Shown: positions 40,367 through 49,560 of the stretch, piece after piece
How positions within the stretch are numbered: the stretch's first letter is position 1
Layout: the number at the start of each line of letters is the position of its first letter
NCBI RefSeq assembly: GCF_945956965.1
Contig: NZ_CAMFJS010000020.1
Location: 33,375-97,374, forward strand
Origin: an uncultured Roseateles sp.
Lineage (GTDB): Bacteria; Pseudomonadota; Gammaproteobacteria; Burkholderiales; Burkholderiaceae_C
DNA length: 64,000 nucleotides
Reading direction: 5' to 3'
Program-made: the position numbers and the translations under genes
The notes under the pieces: generated by a model
What the model saw: only the letters and a program-made list of their open reading frames with translations
The model's database searches: none
Told to the model about the DNA's origin: nothing

Positions 40367-42145
40367 TCAGGCCGGGTCGAGCAAGCCCTGCCAGTACAGA
40401 TCACAGGCCAGCAGCACCATGTGGGTCTGCGTGTCGTGCGCCAGTTGGAAGGCATCGCCGTAAACCGTCTCGTCCGGATACTCGCTGATGAGGGTAAAGG
40501 GCGCGCTGTCAGTGCGGCTGTCCACCGCCACCATGCAGCCGATGCCGTTGATGATGCGCATCGGCATCTCGCCCCAATGCGCCTCCCACAGCCGGTACTG
40601 GCGGGAATTGAATGCCAGCAAACGTTCATCCTGCGCCAGCCCGGCGGTCAGCGCCTGCAGATAGGGCCAGGGGTCCAAGCCAGCGTGGTGACGCATGATC
40701 AAAAAGAAGCCGCGCGGTATGGCCCAGCTGGCATAGCCCGGCGGCAGATAGCCCGACAAGGGCCGCGTCCACTCATGCGCCGGATAGCCGTGCAGGCTCA
40801 GATGCAGGCGCGCGCCCGTGCGCAGCAGCGCCTCCAGCCGGGCGGCTTTCTCGCCCAGCGGGGCGGGCGCGGTGCGCCATTCCAGATCGTCACCCAGGGC
40901 GGTGAAGCGCGCGGCGTGGTGCATATGGCGGGGCTGCTGCAGGCACAGCTCTTGATGCAGGGCCGCACCGTCGGGGTTCTCCAACGCGACCAAGGCATAG
41001 GCAGCGTCCGCTTGCTGCTGCAGGGTCGCCACGGCACGCAAGGCGCCGACCACGCCCGAGCACTCATTGGCATGCTGCCCCGCCGTGATCACCACCGCCG
41101 GCCGTGTGCCCGCGCGATGCAGGCCGGGCACGGCGCGGCCCTGGGTCGACACGGCAGCAAAACGCTCGCCGGCCAGGGCAGCCACACAAGCCGCCACTTG
41201 CGCCGGGCTCAGCGGCGCGGCGCAGGTGGCCAGCGTATTCAGGTCAAATCCCTCGGTTTGGGATTTGCCTTGTGCTTCGGCCAGCGGCGGATGATCGAGC
41301 AAGCGCAGGCGCACGCGGGTCTCGCGCTGCGCTACCGCCGCCGGTAAAACCATGGGCACGATTTGGCCCGGCCGCAAGCTGCGGTCACCCGCACCGCGGC
41401 CGGCGCGCTGCTGGAAGAACTCCAGCAGGCCGAAGTAAAAGTCCTCATGCAAGGCCTCGCGGGTGCTCATGACTTCATCGCCAAAAGGCAAAGCCGCTTC
41501 GATGCCGCCGATCTCCACCTCGATCATGAGGCGCTGGAAATAAGGCTCGCTCCAGCCCCAGTCATGCGCGGCCACCGCCGCCAGCACGGCATCGAACGCG
41601 CCTTGGTAGTCATCGCCCACCAGCGGGCCGTCGCTCAGCAACTCATCCCCGGCCCAAGCACGCAGCCAGGCGGCGGCCGACTGGTCGGCCCGCAGCGGCA
41701 TGAACACAGTCAGCGGCGCTTGCTCGCCGCGTTGCAGCAGCACCGTGTCGGCGCCTTGCTGCTCGCTCAGTTCAAACTGCAACCCGCCCTCAGCCAGCAG
41801 GCCGGCCAGTGGGTAGCACTCCATGCGGTAGCGCTGCGCCATGGCTTGCGGCAGCCGCACACGCAAGACCTGACCCTCGGGGGCATGGCCGTCTGGCCCA
41901 GGGCTGGCCTGAGCGTCGGACGCCAGGCCAAAGTCCTCCAGCACCGCATGCAGCAAAGGCTTGTAGGCACTGCGCAGCCGCGCCTGAATGCCTAGCCGCG
42001 CCAGGCGCAGCTCGGCGGCGGCGCGGGTGGCGTGGTCTTCGAACACCCAGGCCTCCAGGCGGCTCGCGCCTTCGCGCAAGGCCCAGGCCTCGATCTGATC
42101 CAGGCTGCGCGGCAGGCGCAAATCCAGCAGGCACTGCTCGGGCAT
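40367..42145 (-). CDS. M14-family zinc carboxypeptidase-like protein
   Basis: About 592 residues. The peptidase core is in the C-terminal half: GQHANECSGVVGALRAV supplies HxxE (HANE) and LHLSLHGYPAHEW the third zinc-binding His. The N-terminal ~290 residues (LDLRLPRSLDQIEAWALREGAS onward) are not recognisable to me and may bind substrate. No signal peptide, so it is probably cytoplasmic, like succinylglutamate desuccinylase/aspartoacylase relatives. The nitroreductase gene ends 13 bases upstream on the same strand, so the two are probably co-transcribed. Confidence 0.75.
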   Translation of the reverse strand: MPEQCLLDLRLPRSLDQIEAWALREGASRLEAWVFEDHATRAAAELRLARLGIQARLRSAYKPLLHAVLEDFGLASDAQASPGPDGHAPEGQVLRVRLPQAMAQRYRMECYPLAGLLAEGGLQFELSEQQGADTVLLQRGEQAPLTVFMPLRADQSAAAWLRAWAGDELLSDGPLVGDDYQGAFDAVLAAVAAHDWGWSEPYFQRLMIEVEIGGIEAALPFGDEVMSTREALHEDFYFGLLEFFQQRAGRGAGDRSLRPGQIVPMVLPAAVAQRETRVRLRLLDHPPLAEAQGKSQTEGFDLNTLATCAAPLSPAQVAACVAALAGERFAAVSTQGRAVPGLHRAGTRPAVVITAGQHANECSGVVGALRAVATLQQQADAAYALVALENPDGAALHQELCLQQPRHMHHAARFTALGDDLEWRTAPAPLGEKAARLEALLRTGARLHLSLHGYPAHEWTRPLSGYLPPGYASWAIPRGFFLIMRHHAGLDPWPYLQALTAGLAQDERLLAFNSRQYRLWEAHWGEMPMRIINGIGCMVAVDSRTDSAPFTLISEYPDETVYGDAFQLAHDTQTHMVLLACDLYWQGLLDPA

Positions 42146-42158
42146 GGGCACCAAACGC

Positions 42159-42743
42159 TTAAAAACTGAAGCGACCTTCGGCCACGATCTCGCTCAAGGG
42201 TTTGCGCGGGCTGGGTGCTTCACGGGCTTGCAGCGCTTCGGGCAGCATGGCTTTATCGCCCTGTTTACCGATGGCCACCACGCAGTTGATGTGAAAGCCT
42301 GCCGGCACGGCAAGCTCCTGGCGCAGCGCGGCCGCGTCAAAGCCACCCATGGCATGGCTGACCCAGCCGGCCTGATGGGCTTGCAAGGCCAGGCTGGCCC
42401 AGGCCGCGCCGGTGTCGAAGGCATGGGTGGCGAACGCCAGTGGTTCGGTCGTGCCATGCGGCAGCCAGGTTTCGGCCGAGATCACCGCAACCAGAGCCGA
42501 GGCGTTCTTGGCCCAGCCCTTGTTGAAGTCCACCAGGCTGGCGAAGATGGCCTCAAAACCCGGCGTGCCCTTGAGGCCATAAACAAAGCGCCAGGGCTGC
42601 ACATTGCTGGCCGAGGGCGCCCAACGTGCGGCCTCAAAAAAACTCAGCAGCGTCGGCAGCTCAATCGCCTCGCCAGTCAGCGCGCGCGGGCTCCAGCGCC
42701 CTGTGAATTGGGGGTGAATGGGGAATTCGGTTTCGCGGCTCAT
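42159..42743 (-). CDS. Nitroreductase-family FMN oxidoreductase
   Basis: 194 residues. RWSPRALTGEAIE and AARWAPSASNVQPWRFVYG are the FMN-binding N-terminal motifs of the family. The C-terminal GKQGDKAMLPEALQAREAPSPRKPLSEIV fits the NfnB/YdjA-like branch. It would reduce nitroaromatics, quinones or similar with NAD(P)H. AGGAT precedes the ATG at 42743; a GTG sits one codon earlier. First gene of a unit with the M14 peptidase and divergent from the second TonB receptor. Confidence 0.88.
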   Translation of the reverse strand: MSRETEFPIHPQFTGRWSPRALTGEAIELPTLLSFFEAARWAPSASNVQPWRFVYGLKGTPGFEAIFASLVDFNKGWAKNASALVAVISAETWLPHGTTEPLAFATHAFDTGAAWASLALQAHQAGWVSHAMGGFDAAALRQELAVPAGFHINCVVAIGKQGDKAMLPEALQAREAPSPRKPLSEIVAEGRFSF

Positions 42744-42985
42744 CACAACATCCTCATGCGGCGCGCCGGAATCGACGCTGCCTGCATTGTGACAAGACTG
42801 CCGCCCCGCTCACCACCTGCCTTCTTGCAAAGCAACGCAGTTTTTCTTAGTTCACAGCACTACGGGCTAACCCTAGAGTTGCAGGCAAGACAGCAGCGCC
42901 GTATCGAGGGCGCATCGCTGCTGCGGCCGATGCCGGCTACCCGCTGGCACCGGCCGCCTTCTTTTTTGTTCCGAGGGAAACCCAT

Positions 42986-45739
42986 ATGCAACACCTGCCC
43001 CTGTGCAGGCCGGCGCCACTCGCGCTGGCCCTGCTGCTCGCCTACGCCCTGCCACAACACAGCGCCCAGGCCCAGCAACAACAAGCCACCGGCACTGCAT
43101 CCAATGCAGCGGCCGCCAGCAGCAATCAAGTGATCTCGCCGGTGCTGGTCACCGGCTCGCGCATCTCACGCGTGCAGGCCGAAGGCCCCAGCTCGGTCAC
43201 CGTACTCAAAGCGGCAGACATCGACCGACTCGGCTACAAGAACGTGGCCGATGCGCTGAGCAGCCTGACCGAGAACACTGGCTTCACCCAGGGCGCCGAC
43301 TACGGTAATACCTTCACCCCAGCCGCCACCGCCCTGAGCCTGCGCGGCTTGGGCCCTAACCACACACTCACGCTGATCAACGGCCGCCGCATCGCCGACT
43401 ACCCAACGGCCTACGAGGGCTCGGTCAACTTCACCGACATCTCCAACATCCCATCGGCCCTGGTGGAGCGCATCGAGATCCTCAACGGTGGCGCCTCGGC
43501 GGTGTATGGCTCTGACGCGATTGCCGGCGTGGTCAACATCATCCTGAAAAAGCATCAGGACGGCATCACCCTCAACCTCAAGGCCGGCGGCACACAGCTG
43601 GGCGGCGGCGAGAACGCGCGCGCCCAACTCACCGGCGGCATTGAAGCCGGCCATCTCAGCGGCGTCTGGGGCATTGAGCTGAGCGGCCGCCAACCGATCT
43701 GGAGCCGCCAGCGCGACTTCATGGCCGACACCACGCTCACCGGTGCTGCGCCCGCCGTGGTGTTTGGGCGCAAAGACGCCAAGAGCAATAAGTACATCAC
43801 CCCGGACGCCGGCGCCTGCGAGGCGGCGGCCGGCTTGTTCGAAGGCTCGGTGAAAGCCTTCACCGCCAAGAGCGGCACTTTCTGCGGCAGCGGTCGTGCT
43901 TCGCCCACTTACTGGACGACACAGACCGGCAACCGCAGCGCCAATCTGGCCACGGTTTTGAACTATGCCCTGAACCCCAGCACCGAGCTGTTTGCCGAGG
44001 CCCTGTTCGGTTTCAACAAGACCGACAACAACACCCGCGGCCCGAGCTGGACATCGGCCGCCGCCAACGGCAGCTTCTTCGTCAACCAACAAAGCGGCAA
44101 GCTGGAAACCTGGAGTCGCCGCATTGCGCCGGAGGAAACCGGCGGCCCGACGCGCTTCAACCGCGAGTGGCAGGACAAGACCTACAACCTGGTGCTGGGC
44201 GCACGAGGGGATGTGGCGGGCACGGGCTGGAGCTATGACCTGGCCTTCAACACCTCTGCCGGCGTGATTGATTCCACCCGGCCGCGCCTGCGCGCCACGG
44301 TGGACGAGTTCTTCCTCGGCCCCAAGCTGGGCACGAATGCCAATGGCGTGGACATCTACGCACCCGACACCAAGCGCTTGTTCAAGCCGCTCACCGCCGC
44401 CGAGGTCGATAGCTTCAGCGATGCCAGCGTCAGCAATGACAAGTCCTGGACCCACAACCTCAGCGCCACCGCCAGCGGCGAGCTGACCCACTTGCCAGGC
44501 GGCCCGCTGCGCGCGGCGGTGCTGGCCGAAGCCGGTCAGCAAGGCTTCCGCAACCAGGCCGATGCGCGCCTGGGCCAGGGCTATTTCTACAACACCAGTG
44601 AAGTGGCAACGGTGGAAGGCGAGCGCAGCCGCTGGGCCGTGGGCGGGGAGCTGAATGCCCCCATCCACAAGCTGCTGACGGCCAGCCTGGCCGGGCGCTA
44701 TGACCAGTACCGCTTTGCAGGCCGCAGCGACGGCAGCTTCACCTACAACGCCGGCCTGGAATTCCGCCCCGCGCCCGAGCTGCTGCTGCGCGGCCACCAT
44801 GCCACCAGCTTCCGCGCACCGGACATGAGCTATGTGTTCACGGCCAAGAGCCTGGGCTACTACTCCTCATCGACCGACTACTACCGCTGCGCGCAAAGCG
44901 GCCAGGCCCTGGACAAGTGCGACTTCGCCGATGTGTCGCCGGGCTTCAACTATGTGAAGACCGGCTCCAAGGATTTGAAGTCCGAGAAAGGCAAGAGCTG
45001 GGGCTTGGGCCTGGTGTGGCAGCCCACTGCGCAGTTCGATGCCTCGATCGATCTGTGGAAGATTGCCATCTCCGACCTCGTCACTGACTTGAGCGCCGAC
45101 AAGCTCTTGCGCGACGAAGCCGACTGCCGCGGCGGCGTGCAAAACATCCAGTCGCCCAGCTGCGTGGACGCGATTGCCCGCGTGCGGCGCAATCCGGCCG
45201 ACGCGGTGCTCAAGCCGGGTGAGGTCAAGGAAATCTGGGTCAACCCGATCAACGCGGCCTCGCAAAGCACTTATGGCTTCGACATTTCGGCCAAATACGC
45301 CTTCAAGACCAGCGAGCTGGGCAACTTCGCCCTGAGTGCCAAGTACACCCAGGTGCAAAGCTATGTCTACCAACAGTTTGACGGGGATGAGGCCAGCAAC
45401 CAGGTCGGCAAGCTGGGCAGCAATTTCAGCGACTGGCCCAACAAGCTGATCACCACGGTGAGCTGGCAGATCGGTGACTGGAGCCACACCTTGACCGGCT
45501 CGCGCAACGGCCGCATCAATAGCGGCGATCAAAAGTCCTGGATCAATCCCTACTGGAGCTTCAACCTCAGCAGCCATTACGCGCTGAACAAGAACAGCAG
45601 CGTGAGCCTGATCATCAACAACTTGACCGGCGATATCCGCAAGGACGCCACATCCGGTTGGCCCTACTACCCCGTGGGCTACTACCTGCCGCATGGCCGC
45701 CAAGCCTGGCTGGAGTTCAACCACCGCTTCGGTGCCTAA
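42986..45739 (+). CDS. TonB-dependent outer-membrane receptor with long barrel
   Basis: 917 residues. Signal peptide (MQHLPLCRPAPLALALLLAYALPQHSAQA), plug domain with ISPVLVTGSRISRVQAEGPS and LRGLGPNHTLTLINGRRI and YGSDAIAGVVNIIL, then a beta-barrel. An extracellular loop has a cysteine pair (GACEAAAG and TFCGSG) and another two pairs occur later (RCAQSG/KCDF and DCRGG/SCVD), a feature of TonB receptors for large or complex ligands. A sulfate-type binding protein gene follows on the same strand across a 48-base palindrome, so a sulfated or sulfur-containing ligand is an appealing idea, not shown. Confidence 0.9.
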   Translation: MQHLPLCRPAPLALALLLAYALPQHSAQAQQQQATGTASNAAAASSNQVISPVLVTGSRISRVQAEGPSSVTVLKAADIDRLGYKNVADALSSLTENTGFTQGADYGNTFTPAATALSLRGLGPNHTLTLINGRRIADYPTAYEGSVNFTDISNIPSALVERIEILNGGASAVYGSDAIAGVVNIILKKHQDGITLNLKAGGTQLGGGENARAQLTGGIEAGHLSGVWGIELSGRQPIWSRQRDFMADTTLTGAAPAVVFGRKDAKSNKYITPDAGACEAAAGLFEGSVKAFTAKSGTFCGSGRASPTYWTTQTGNRSANLATVLNYALNPSTELFAEALFGFNKTDNNTRGPSWTSAAANGSFFVNQQSGKLETWSRRIAPEETGGPTRFNREWQDKTYNLVLGARGDVAGTGWSYDLAFNTSAGVIDSTRPRLRATVDEFFLGPKLGTNANGVDIYAPDTKRLFKPLTAAEVDSFSDASVSNDKSWTHNLSATASGELTHLPGGPLRAAVLAEAGQQGFRNQADARLGQGYFYNTSEVATVEGERSRWAVGGELNAPIHKLLTASLAGRYDQYRFAGRSDGSFTYNAGLEFRPAPELLLRGHHATSFRAPDMSYVFTAKSLGYYSSSTDYYRCAQSGQALDKCDFADVSPGFNYVKTGSKDLKSEKGKSWGLGLVWQPTAQFDASIDLWKIAISDLVTDLSADKLLRDEADCRGGVQNIQSPSCVDAIARVRRNPADAVLKPGEVKEIWVNPINAASQSTYGFDISAKYAFKTSELGNFALSAKYTQVQSYVYQQFDGDEASNQVGKLGSNFSDWPNKLITTVSWQIGDWSHTLTGSRNGRINSGDQKSWINPYWSFNLSSHYALNKNSSVSLIINNLTGDIRKDATSGWPYYPVGYYLPHGRQAWLEFNHRFGA

Positions 45740-45751
45740 AGCCACGGCGAA

Positions 45752-45799
45752 GTGAAACCCAAGAAGTTCTGCAAAGCTTTGCTGAACTTCTTGGTTCAC
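45752..45799. repeat. 48-bp near-perfect palindrome
   Basis: The sequence runs GTGAA, CCAAGAAGTTC, GCAAAG and then the same elements inverted (CTTTGC, GAACTTCTTGG, TTCAC), with only small interruptions. It starts 13 bases after the receptor stop. No T-run follows, so it is not a typical intrinsic terminator; an operator, an mRNA-stabilising 3' end or a mobile repeat are alternatives. Confidence 0.75.
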
Positions 45800-45892
45800 G
45801 CCAGCTGTTGCATTTCCTACAGTGGGTGGGCCTGTTGATGATTCAAGCCCAACAAGCGCCCCACCCCCATTTCCACTGACCGAACTCTTGCC

Positions 45893-46918
45893 ATGACAAC
45901 TCTCTCGCGCCGCCGCCTTGTCAACTTTGCAGCCACCGGTCTGCTGGCTTGCGCCGGCTTGACCCAAGCCCAAGCTCAAACGCAACTGCTGAATGTCTCC
46001 TACGACCCGACGCGCGAGTTCTATCAAGAATTCAACACCGCCTTCGCCAAGCAATGGCAAGCCAAGACGGGCGAGGCGCTGTCCATCAAGCAGTCGCACG
46101 GCGGCTCGGGAAAACAAGCCCGCTCGGTGATTGACGGCCTGCAAGCCGATGTCGTCACCCTGGCCCTGGCCTATGACATCGACGCCTTGCACGACCAGGG
46201 CAAGCTGATACCGGCCGACTGGCAAAAACGCCTGCCCCATAACGCCAGCCCCTACACCTCCACCATCGTCTTCCTGGTGCGCAAGGGCAACCCCAAAAAG
46301 ATCAATAACTGGCCCGACCTGGCACGCTCGGGCATTGACATCATCACGCCCAACCCCAAGACCTCGGGCGGCGCACGCTGGAACTATCTGGCTGCCTGGG
46401 GCTATGCCCTGAAGCAGCCGGGCGGCAATGCCGACTCGGCCCGCGCCTTTGTCAGACGCATCTATGCGAACGCCAAGGTGCTGGACTCCGGTGCCCGCGG
46501 CTCCACCACCACTTTTGTGGAGCGCGGCATCGGCGATGTGCTGATCGCCTGGGAGAACGAGGCCTATCTGGCCGTGAAGGAGTTGGGCCCGAACAAGTTT
46601 GAAATCGTCACGCCCGAGCTGAGCATCCTGGCCGAGCCACCGGTGGCCGTGGTTGACAAGGTGGTCGACAAGCGCGGCACCCGCAAACAGGCCGAGGCCT
46701 ATCTGAACTATCTCTACACCCCCGAAGCCCAGGAAATTGCGGCCAAGAACTACTACCGGCCGCGCGACGCTCGCGTGGCGGCCAAATACGCCAAGCAATT
46801 CGCGCCGGTGAAGCTGTTCACCATCGACGAGTTGTTCGGCGGCTGGCGCACGGCGCAGAAAACGCACTTCGACGATGGCGGCCAGTTCGACCAGATCTAC
46901 ACGCCGGGTGGGCGCTGA
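45893..46918 (+). CDS. Second sulfate-type ABC substrate-binding protein
   Basis: 341 residues, clear paralogue of the protein at 27744. Signal peptide with a twin-Arg-like start ([18 protein letters not shown]), mature N-terminus [20 protein letters not shown] and [31 protein letters not shown], the standard Sbp sequence. No permease or ATPase gene is near, so it should feed CysT/CysW/CysA encoded at 28.8-31.7 kb, or serve with the upstream TonB receptor. A strong terminator follows. Confidence 0.9.
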   Translation: MTTLSRRRLVNFAATGLLACAGLTQAQAQTQLLNVSYDPTREFYQEFNTAFAKQWQAKTGEALSIKQSHGGSGKQARSVIDGLQADVVTLALAYDIDALHDQGKLIPADWQKRLPHNASPYTSTIVFLVRKGNPKKINNWPDLARSGIDIITPNPKTSGGARWNYLAAWGYALKQPGGNADSARAFVRRIYANAKVLDSGARGSTTTFVERGIGDVLIAWENEAYLAVKELGPNKFEIVTPELSILAEPPVAVVDKVVDKRGTRKQAEAYLNYLYTPEAQEIAAKNYYRPRDARVAAKYAKQFAPVKLFTIDELFGGWRTAQKTHFDDGGQFDQIYTPGGR

Positions 46919-46979
46919 GCCGAGGCTGTCGACCTGAACGACTGGGTCAAGAAGTCAGGCCGTCGCGGCCAATGAAAAG

Positions 46980-47013
46980 CGCCTCGCAAGCGAACTTGCG
47001 AGGCGTTTTTTTT
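46980..47013 (+). terminator. Rho-independent terminator
   Basis: CGCCTCGCAAG (46980-46990), loop CGAA, CTTGCGAGGCG (46995-47005), then eight T. Perfect 11-base stem. It closes the second sbp gene and lies just before the end of the convergent chemoreceptor gene. Confidence 0.95.
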
Positions 47014-47033
47014 ACGCGAGAAGACCCCGCGGT

Positions 47034-48998
47034 TTACTGCGTCTTGAACAAGGCGACGGAGTCCACCATGCCCTGAGCCTGCAGCTCCAGGCTGCAGGCT
47101 GCCGCGGCCATTTCTTCCACCAAGGCGGCGTTTTGCTGCGTTGATTGATCCATCTGGCTGACGGCCTGATCGACATGGCGAACGCCCGTGGCCTGCTCGC
47201 TGCTGGCGCTGCGGATGTCGTTCATGATGCGCGTCACATGGCCGATGCTGGCCACCACCTCGTTCATGGTGCTGCCGGCCTGGTCGACCAAGGCGCTGCC
47301 GCGCTCCACACGGCTAGCGCTATCGGTGATCAAGCCCTTGATCTCCTTGGCCGCCTCGGCGCAACGGCCTGCCAGGCTGCGCACCTCGGTCGCCACCACG
47401 CTGAAGCCACGCCCGGCCTCACCGGCCCGCGCCGCTTCCACGGCAGCGTTCAGGGCGAGGATATTGGTCTGGAAGGCGATGCCGTCGATCACCGAGGTAA
47501 TGTCTTCAATCCGCTGGCTGGACTTGGCGATGTCACGCATGGTGTCCACCACCTGCGCCACCACTTCGCCGCCCTTGCTGGCCACGGCGCTGGCGCCCTC
47601 GGCCAACTCGTTCGCCTTGTGCGCATAGGCCACGTTTTGCTCCACGGTGCCGCTGAGCTGGCGCATGGACGCCGAGGTTTGCTCCAGCGCGCTGGCCTGG
47701 CTTTCGGTGCGGGCCGAGAGGTCTTGATTGCCGCTGGCAATCTGGGCGCAGGCCGTCGCCACGCTATTGGCGTTCTCGCGCGCCGAATCCACCACCGTGC
47801 TCAGATTCTCACCAATGCGATTCATGGCCGTGACCAGGGCGCCGATTTCATCGCCGCGCTGCACGTCCAGGCGCACGGTGAGATCACCAGTAGCCAGATG
47901 CTCGGCCATGTCTTGCACTTGCGCCAAAGGCTGGCTAACCATGCGGCGCAGCATGAAGTAGGAGATCAGGCCCATAGCGAAGACCAAGAGCAGCGCCACG
48001 GCCGCGTAGTCATTGCGCTGAGCGCGAATTTCGGCGGTGTATTCGTCCACATAAGTGCCGCCGGCAATGACCCAATTCCAGGCCTTGAAATGGGTGAAAG
48101 CCACTTCCTTCTCACGTGGCGTGGTCTCGCCCCGCTCCTTGTTCAGATAGCCATAGCTGATCGAGCCGGACTTCTTTTCCAGGATTTCCCTGATGAACTC
48201 ACGACCCTTGGCATCCTTCAAATCCAGCTGGTTCTTACCTTCGACCGTCGGGTGCACCACCATATTGCCGTAGGACTTGCCGGGGCGCGCATCGAGCACG
48301 AAGAAGTAGCCGGTCTCGCCGATCTTCATCTCGCGAATGGTGGCCTTCAAGGTGTTCACATAGGCGGTGAAGTCCAGGCCGACGAAGCTCAGGCCAATGG
48401 TTTGGCCGGCCTCGTTGCGGATGGGGTCGTAGCGTGTCATGTACTGGCGGCCAAACAAAGTGGCAACACCCACAAAGCTCTCGCCCGCGGTGACGGCCTT
48501 GTAGCCCGGGTGCTCGCGGTCCAGCAAGGTGCCCACGGCACGCTCCGCCTTTTCATTCTTCAAGGACGTCGCGATGCGAACAAAGTCCTCTCCCGTCTTG
48601 GCAAACACGGTGGCCACCGCGCCGGTGGTCTCGGTAAACGGGTCCACAAAGCTGAAGTCAAGATTGATGGTCTTGCCGTTCAAGGCCAGCACCGGCGTGG
48701 CGCGGCCCTTGATCTCAACCATGCTGTCGCGCAACTCCATCGAGCCCTTCAGGGTGGCCTGGAAGGCCTTGCTCAGGGAGTTGGTGCGCTCGCGGATGTC
48801 TTGGTCGGAAGCTTCCATCAGCTTGACCAACAACTGCGTCTTTTGTTCCACCTCGGCGAATGCGTGCGTTTCAATGATGCGGCCGCTGGAGTAGCTGGCT
48901 GCCATCACAAACAGCGCCAGCACGGTGGCGATCAAAACAAAATTTGCCAGGGACAGCTTGGTGCCCAAGCTGGATCGGGCAAGCCAATTCATCTTCAT
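47034..48998 (-). CDS. Methyl-accepting chemotaxis protein (Cache-HAMP-MA)
   Basis: About 654 residues. First membrane helix about 17-35, a large periplasmic double-Cache-type sensor (about 40-320; [25 protein letters not shown] is typical of the membrane-proximal Cache fold), second helix about 325-345, HAMP, then the signalling domain with the conserved hairpin [20 protein letters not shown] near residue 515. No C-terminal CheR-binding pentapeptide. The frame is open up to 49247, but the ATG at 48998 gives a normal cytoplasmic start; the stretch above is leader RNA with a cyclic-di-GMP riboswitch. No che genes are in the window. Confidence 0.92.
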   Translation of the reverse strand: MKMNWLARSSLGTKLSLANFVLIATVLALFVMAASYSSGRIIETHAFAEVEQKTQLLVKLMEASDQDIRERTNSLSKAFQATLKGSMELRDSMVEIKGRATPVLALNGKTINLDFSFVDPFTETTGAVATVFAKTGEDFVRIATSLKNEKAERAVGTLLDREHPGYKAVTAGESFVGVATLFGRQYMTRYDPIRNEAGQTIGLSFVGLDFTAYVNTLKATIREMKIGETGYFFVLDARPGKSYGNMVVHPTVEGKNQLDLKDAKGREFIREILEKKSGSISYGYLNKERGETTPREKEVAFTHFKAWNWVIAGGTYVDEYTAEIRAQRNDYAAVALLLVFAMGLISYFMLRRMVSQPLAQVQDMAEHLATGDLTVRLDVQRGDEIGALVTAMNRIGENLSTVVDSARENANSVATACAQIASGNQDLSARTESQASALEQTSASMRQLSGTVEQNVAYAHKANELAEGASAVASKGGEVVAQVVDTMRDIAKSSQRIEDITSVIDGIAFQTNILALNAAVEAARAGEAGRGFSVVATEVRSLAGRCAEAAKEIKGLITDSASRVERGSALVDQAGSTMNEVVASIGHVTRIMNDIRSASSEQATGVRHVDQAVSQMDQSTQQNAALVEEMAAAACSLELQAQGMVDSVALFKTQ

Positions 48999-49209
48999 TC
49001 GAATTACTTTCAAGGTGTTCAAAACATTGAATTGCCCCGAAAGCCTGCCCGCTGGCCCTTCTGACAATTCCGCACTCAGGCACGACGAAGCAGTCCGCCC
49101 CGGCGCAAGACCAGGCAGTGGGGGACCAACTCGAGGAGAGTGAGCGCGCGTCGACGCACCCGTTCGGACTGAACCGAGCCGATGCGCCATGAATGTCGAT
49201 ACGCGACTT

Positions 49210-49251
49210 AAAAGGCGGAGCGCTGCGAGTGAAGAACAACTCAGCAAGCGC
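49210..49251 (-). terminator. Candidate leader terminator downstream of the riboswitch
   Basis: On the minus strand, GCGCTTGCTGAGT (from 49251) can pair with ACTCGCAGCGC (to 49220) with two bulges; CTCCGCC and then TTTT follow. It lies between the aptamer and the chemoreceptor start and would suit an expression platform that ends or permits transcription. The T-run is short. Confidence 0.4.
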
Positions 49252-49289
49252 CAAGCGGCTGGGCAGCCGCCATGACCCGGTCCTAAGGA

Positions 49290-49385
49290 GAGTGGACCGA
49301 GGCAGCCCCGCTATCGTTTCCTGCTAAGGACGTAGACCGGAGGCTTTGTGACCCCGCCTTTCGAACGGGTGTACCGATAGCGACT
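49290..49385 (-). promoter_or_regulatory. Cyclic-di-GMP-I (GEMM-I) riboswitch
   Basis: Read on the minus strand, the leader contains in order UAUCGGUACACC, UUCGAAAGG, GGGGUCACAAAGCCUCCGG, a second hairpin UCC-UUAGCA-GGA, and AUAGCGGGGCUGCC. These match the GEMM-I consensus: a GAAA tetraloop closing the first stem, the invariant CAAAGCCUCCGG junction, and the UAGCGGGG...CC 3' segment that forms the ligand pocket. The stem around GAAA (CCCG...CGGG) is intact. A CGGTCC/GGACCG hairpin follows at once. A promoter-like pair sits just upstream so that the transcript would begin at the aptamer. Chemoreceptor genes are among the known targets of this riboswitch class. Confidence 0.85.
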
Positions 49386-49415
49386 ATTATCAAAGCGAGA
49401 CTTGCTTTTAATCAA
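49386..49415 (-). promoter_or_regulatory. Sigma-70-like promoter for the riboswitch-chemoreceptor transcript
   Basis: On the minus strand TTGATT (49415-49410) and GATAAT (49391-49386) are 18 bases apart. Transcription would start near 49380, right at the aptamer 5' end. The fit of promoter and aptamer supports both. Confidence 0.6.
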
Positions 49416-49560
49416 GTCATCCGAGCAGATTCACTGGCATGACGTGCATTTATCCACGCGCCAGAAGCGAGGCCCCTGCGCCATCGAGCAAGCGCGGGGC
49501 CATTCAGGCCGGCACTTGCCCTGCCAGCCTCAATGCCCCAGCTGATCGGCGACTAACGCC

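Noticed and set aside
48999..49247. N-terminal extension of the chemoreceptor into its open upstream frame
   Set aside because: The extension has the composition of non-coding leader, overlaps the riboswitch expression region, and would place about 85 unrelated residues before the first membrane helix.
49355..49380. TTCGAA-containing segment as the T-arm of a tRNA
   Set aside because: No cloverleaf can be built around it. The sequence is explained by the GAAA-capped stem of the c-di-GMP riboswitch.
49386..49415. A FliA (sigma-28) flagellar promoter before the chemoreceptor
   Set aside because: TTAAA and GATAA are present, but the spacing is about three bases too short and the GCC part is missing. 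A sigma-70 type promoter fits better.
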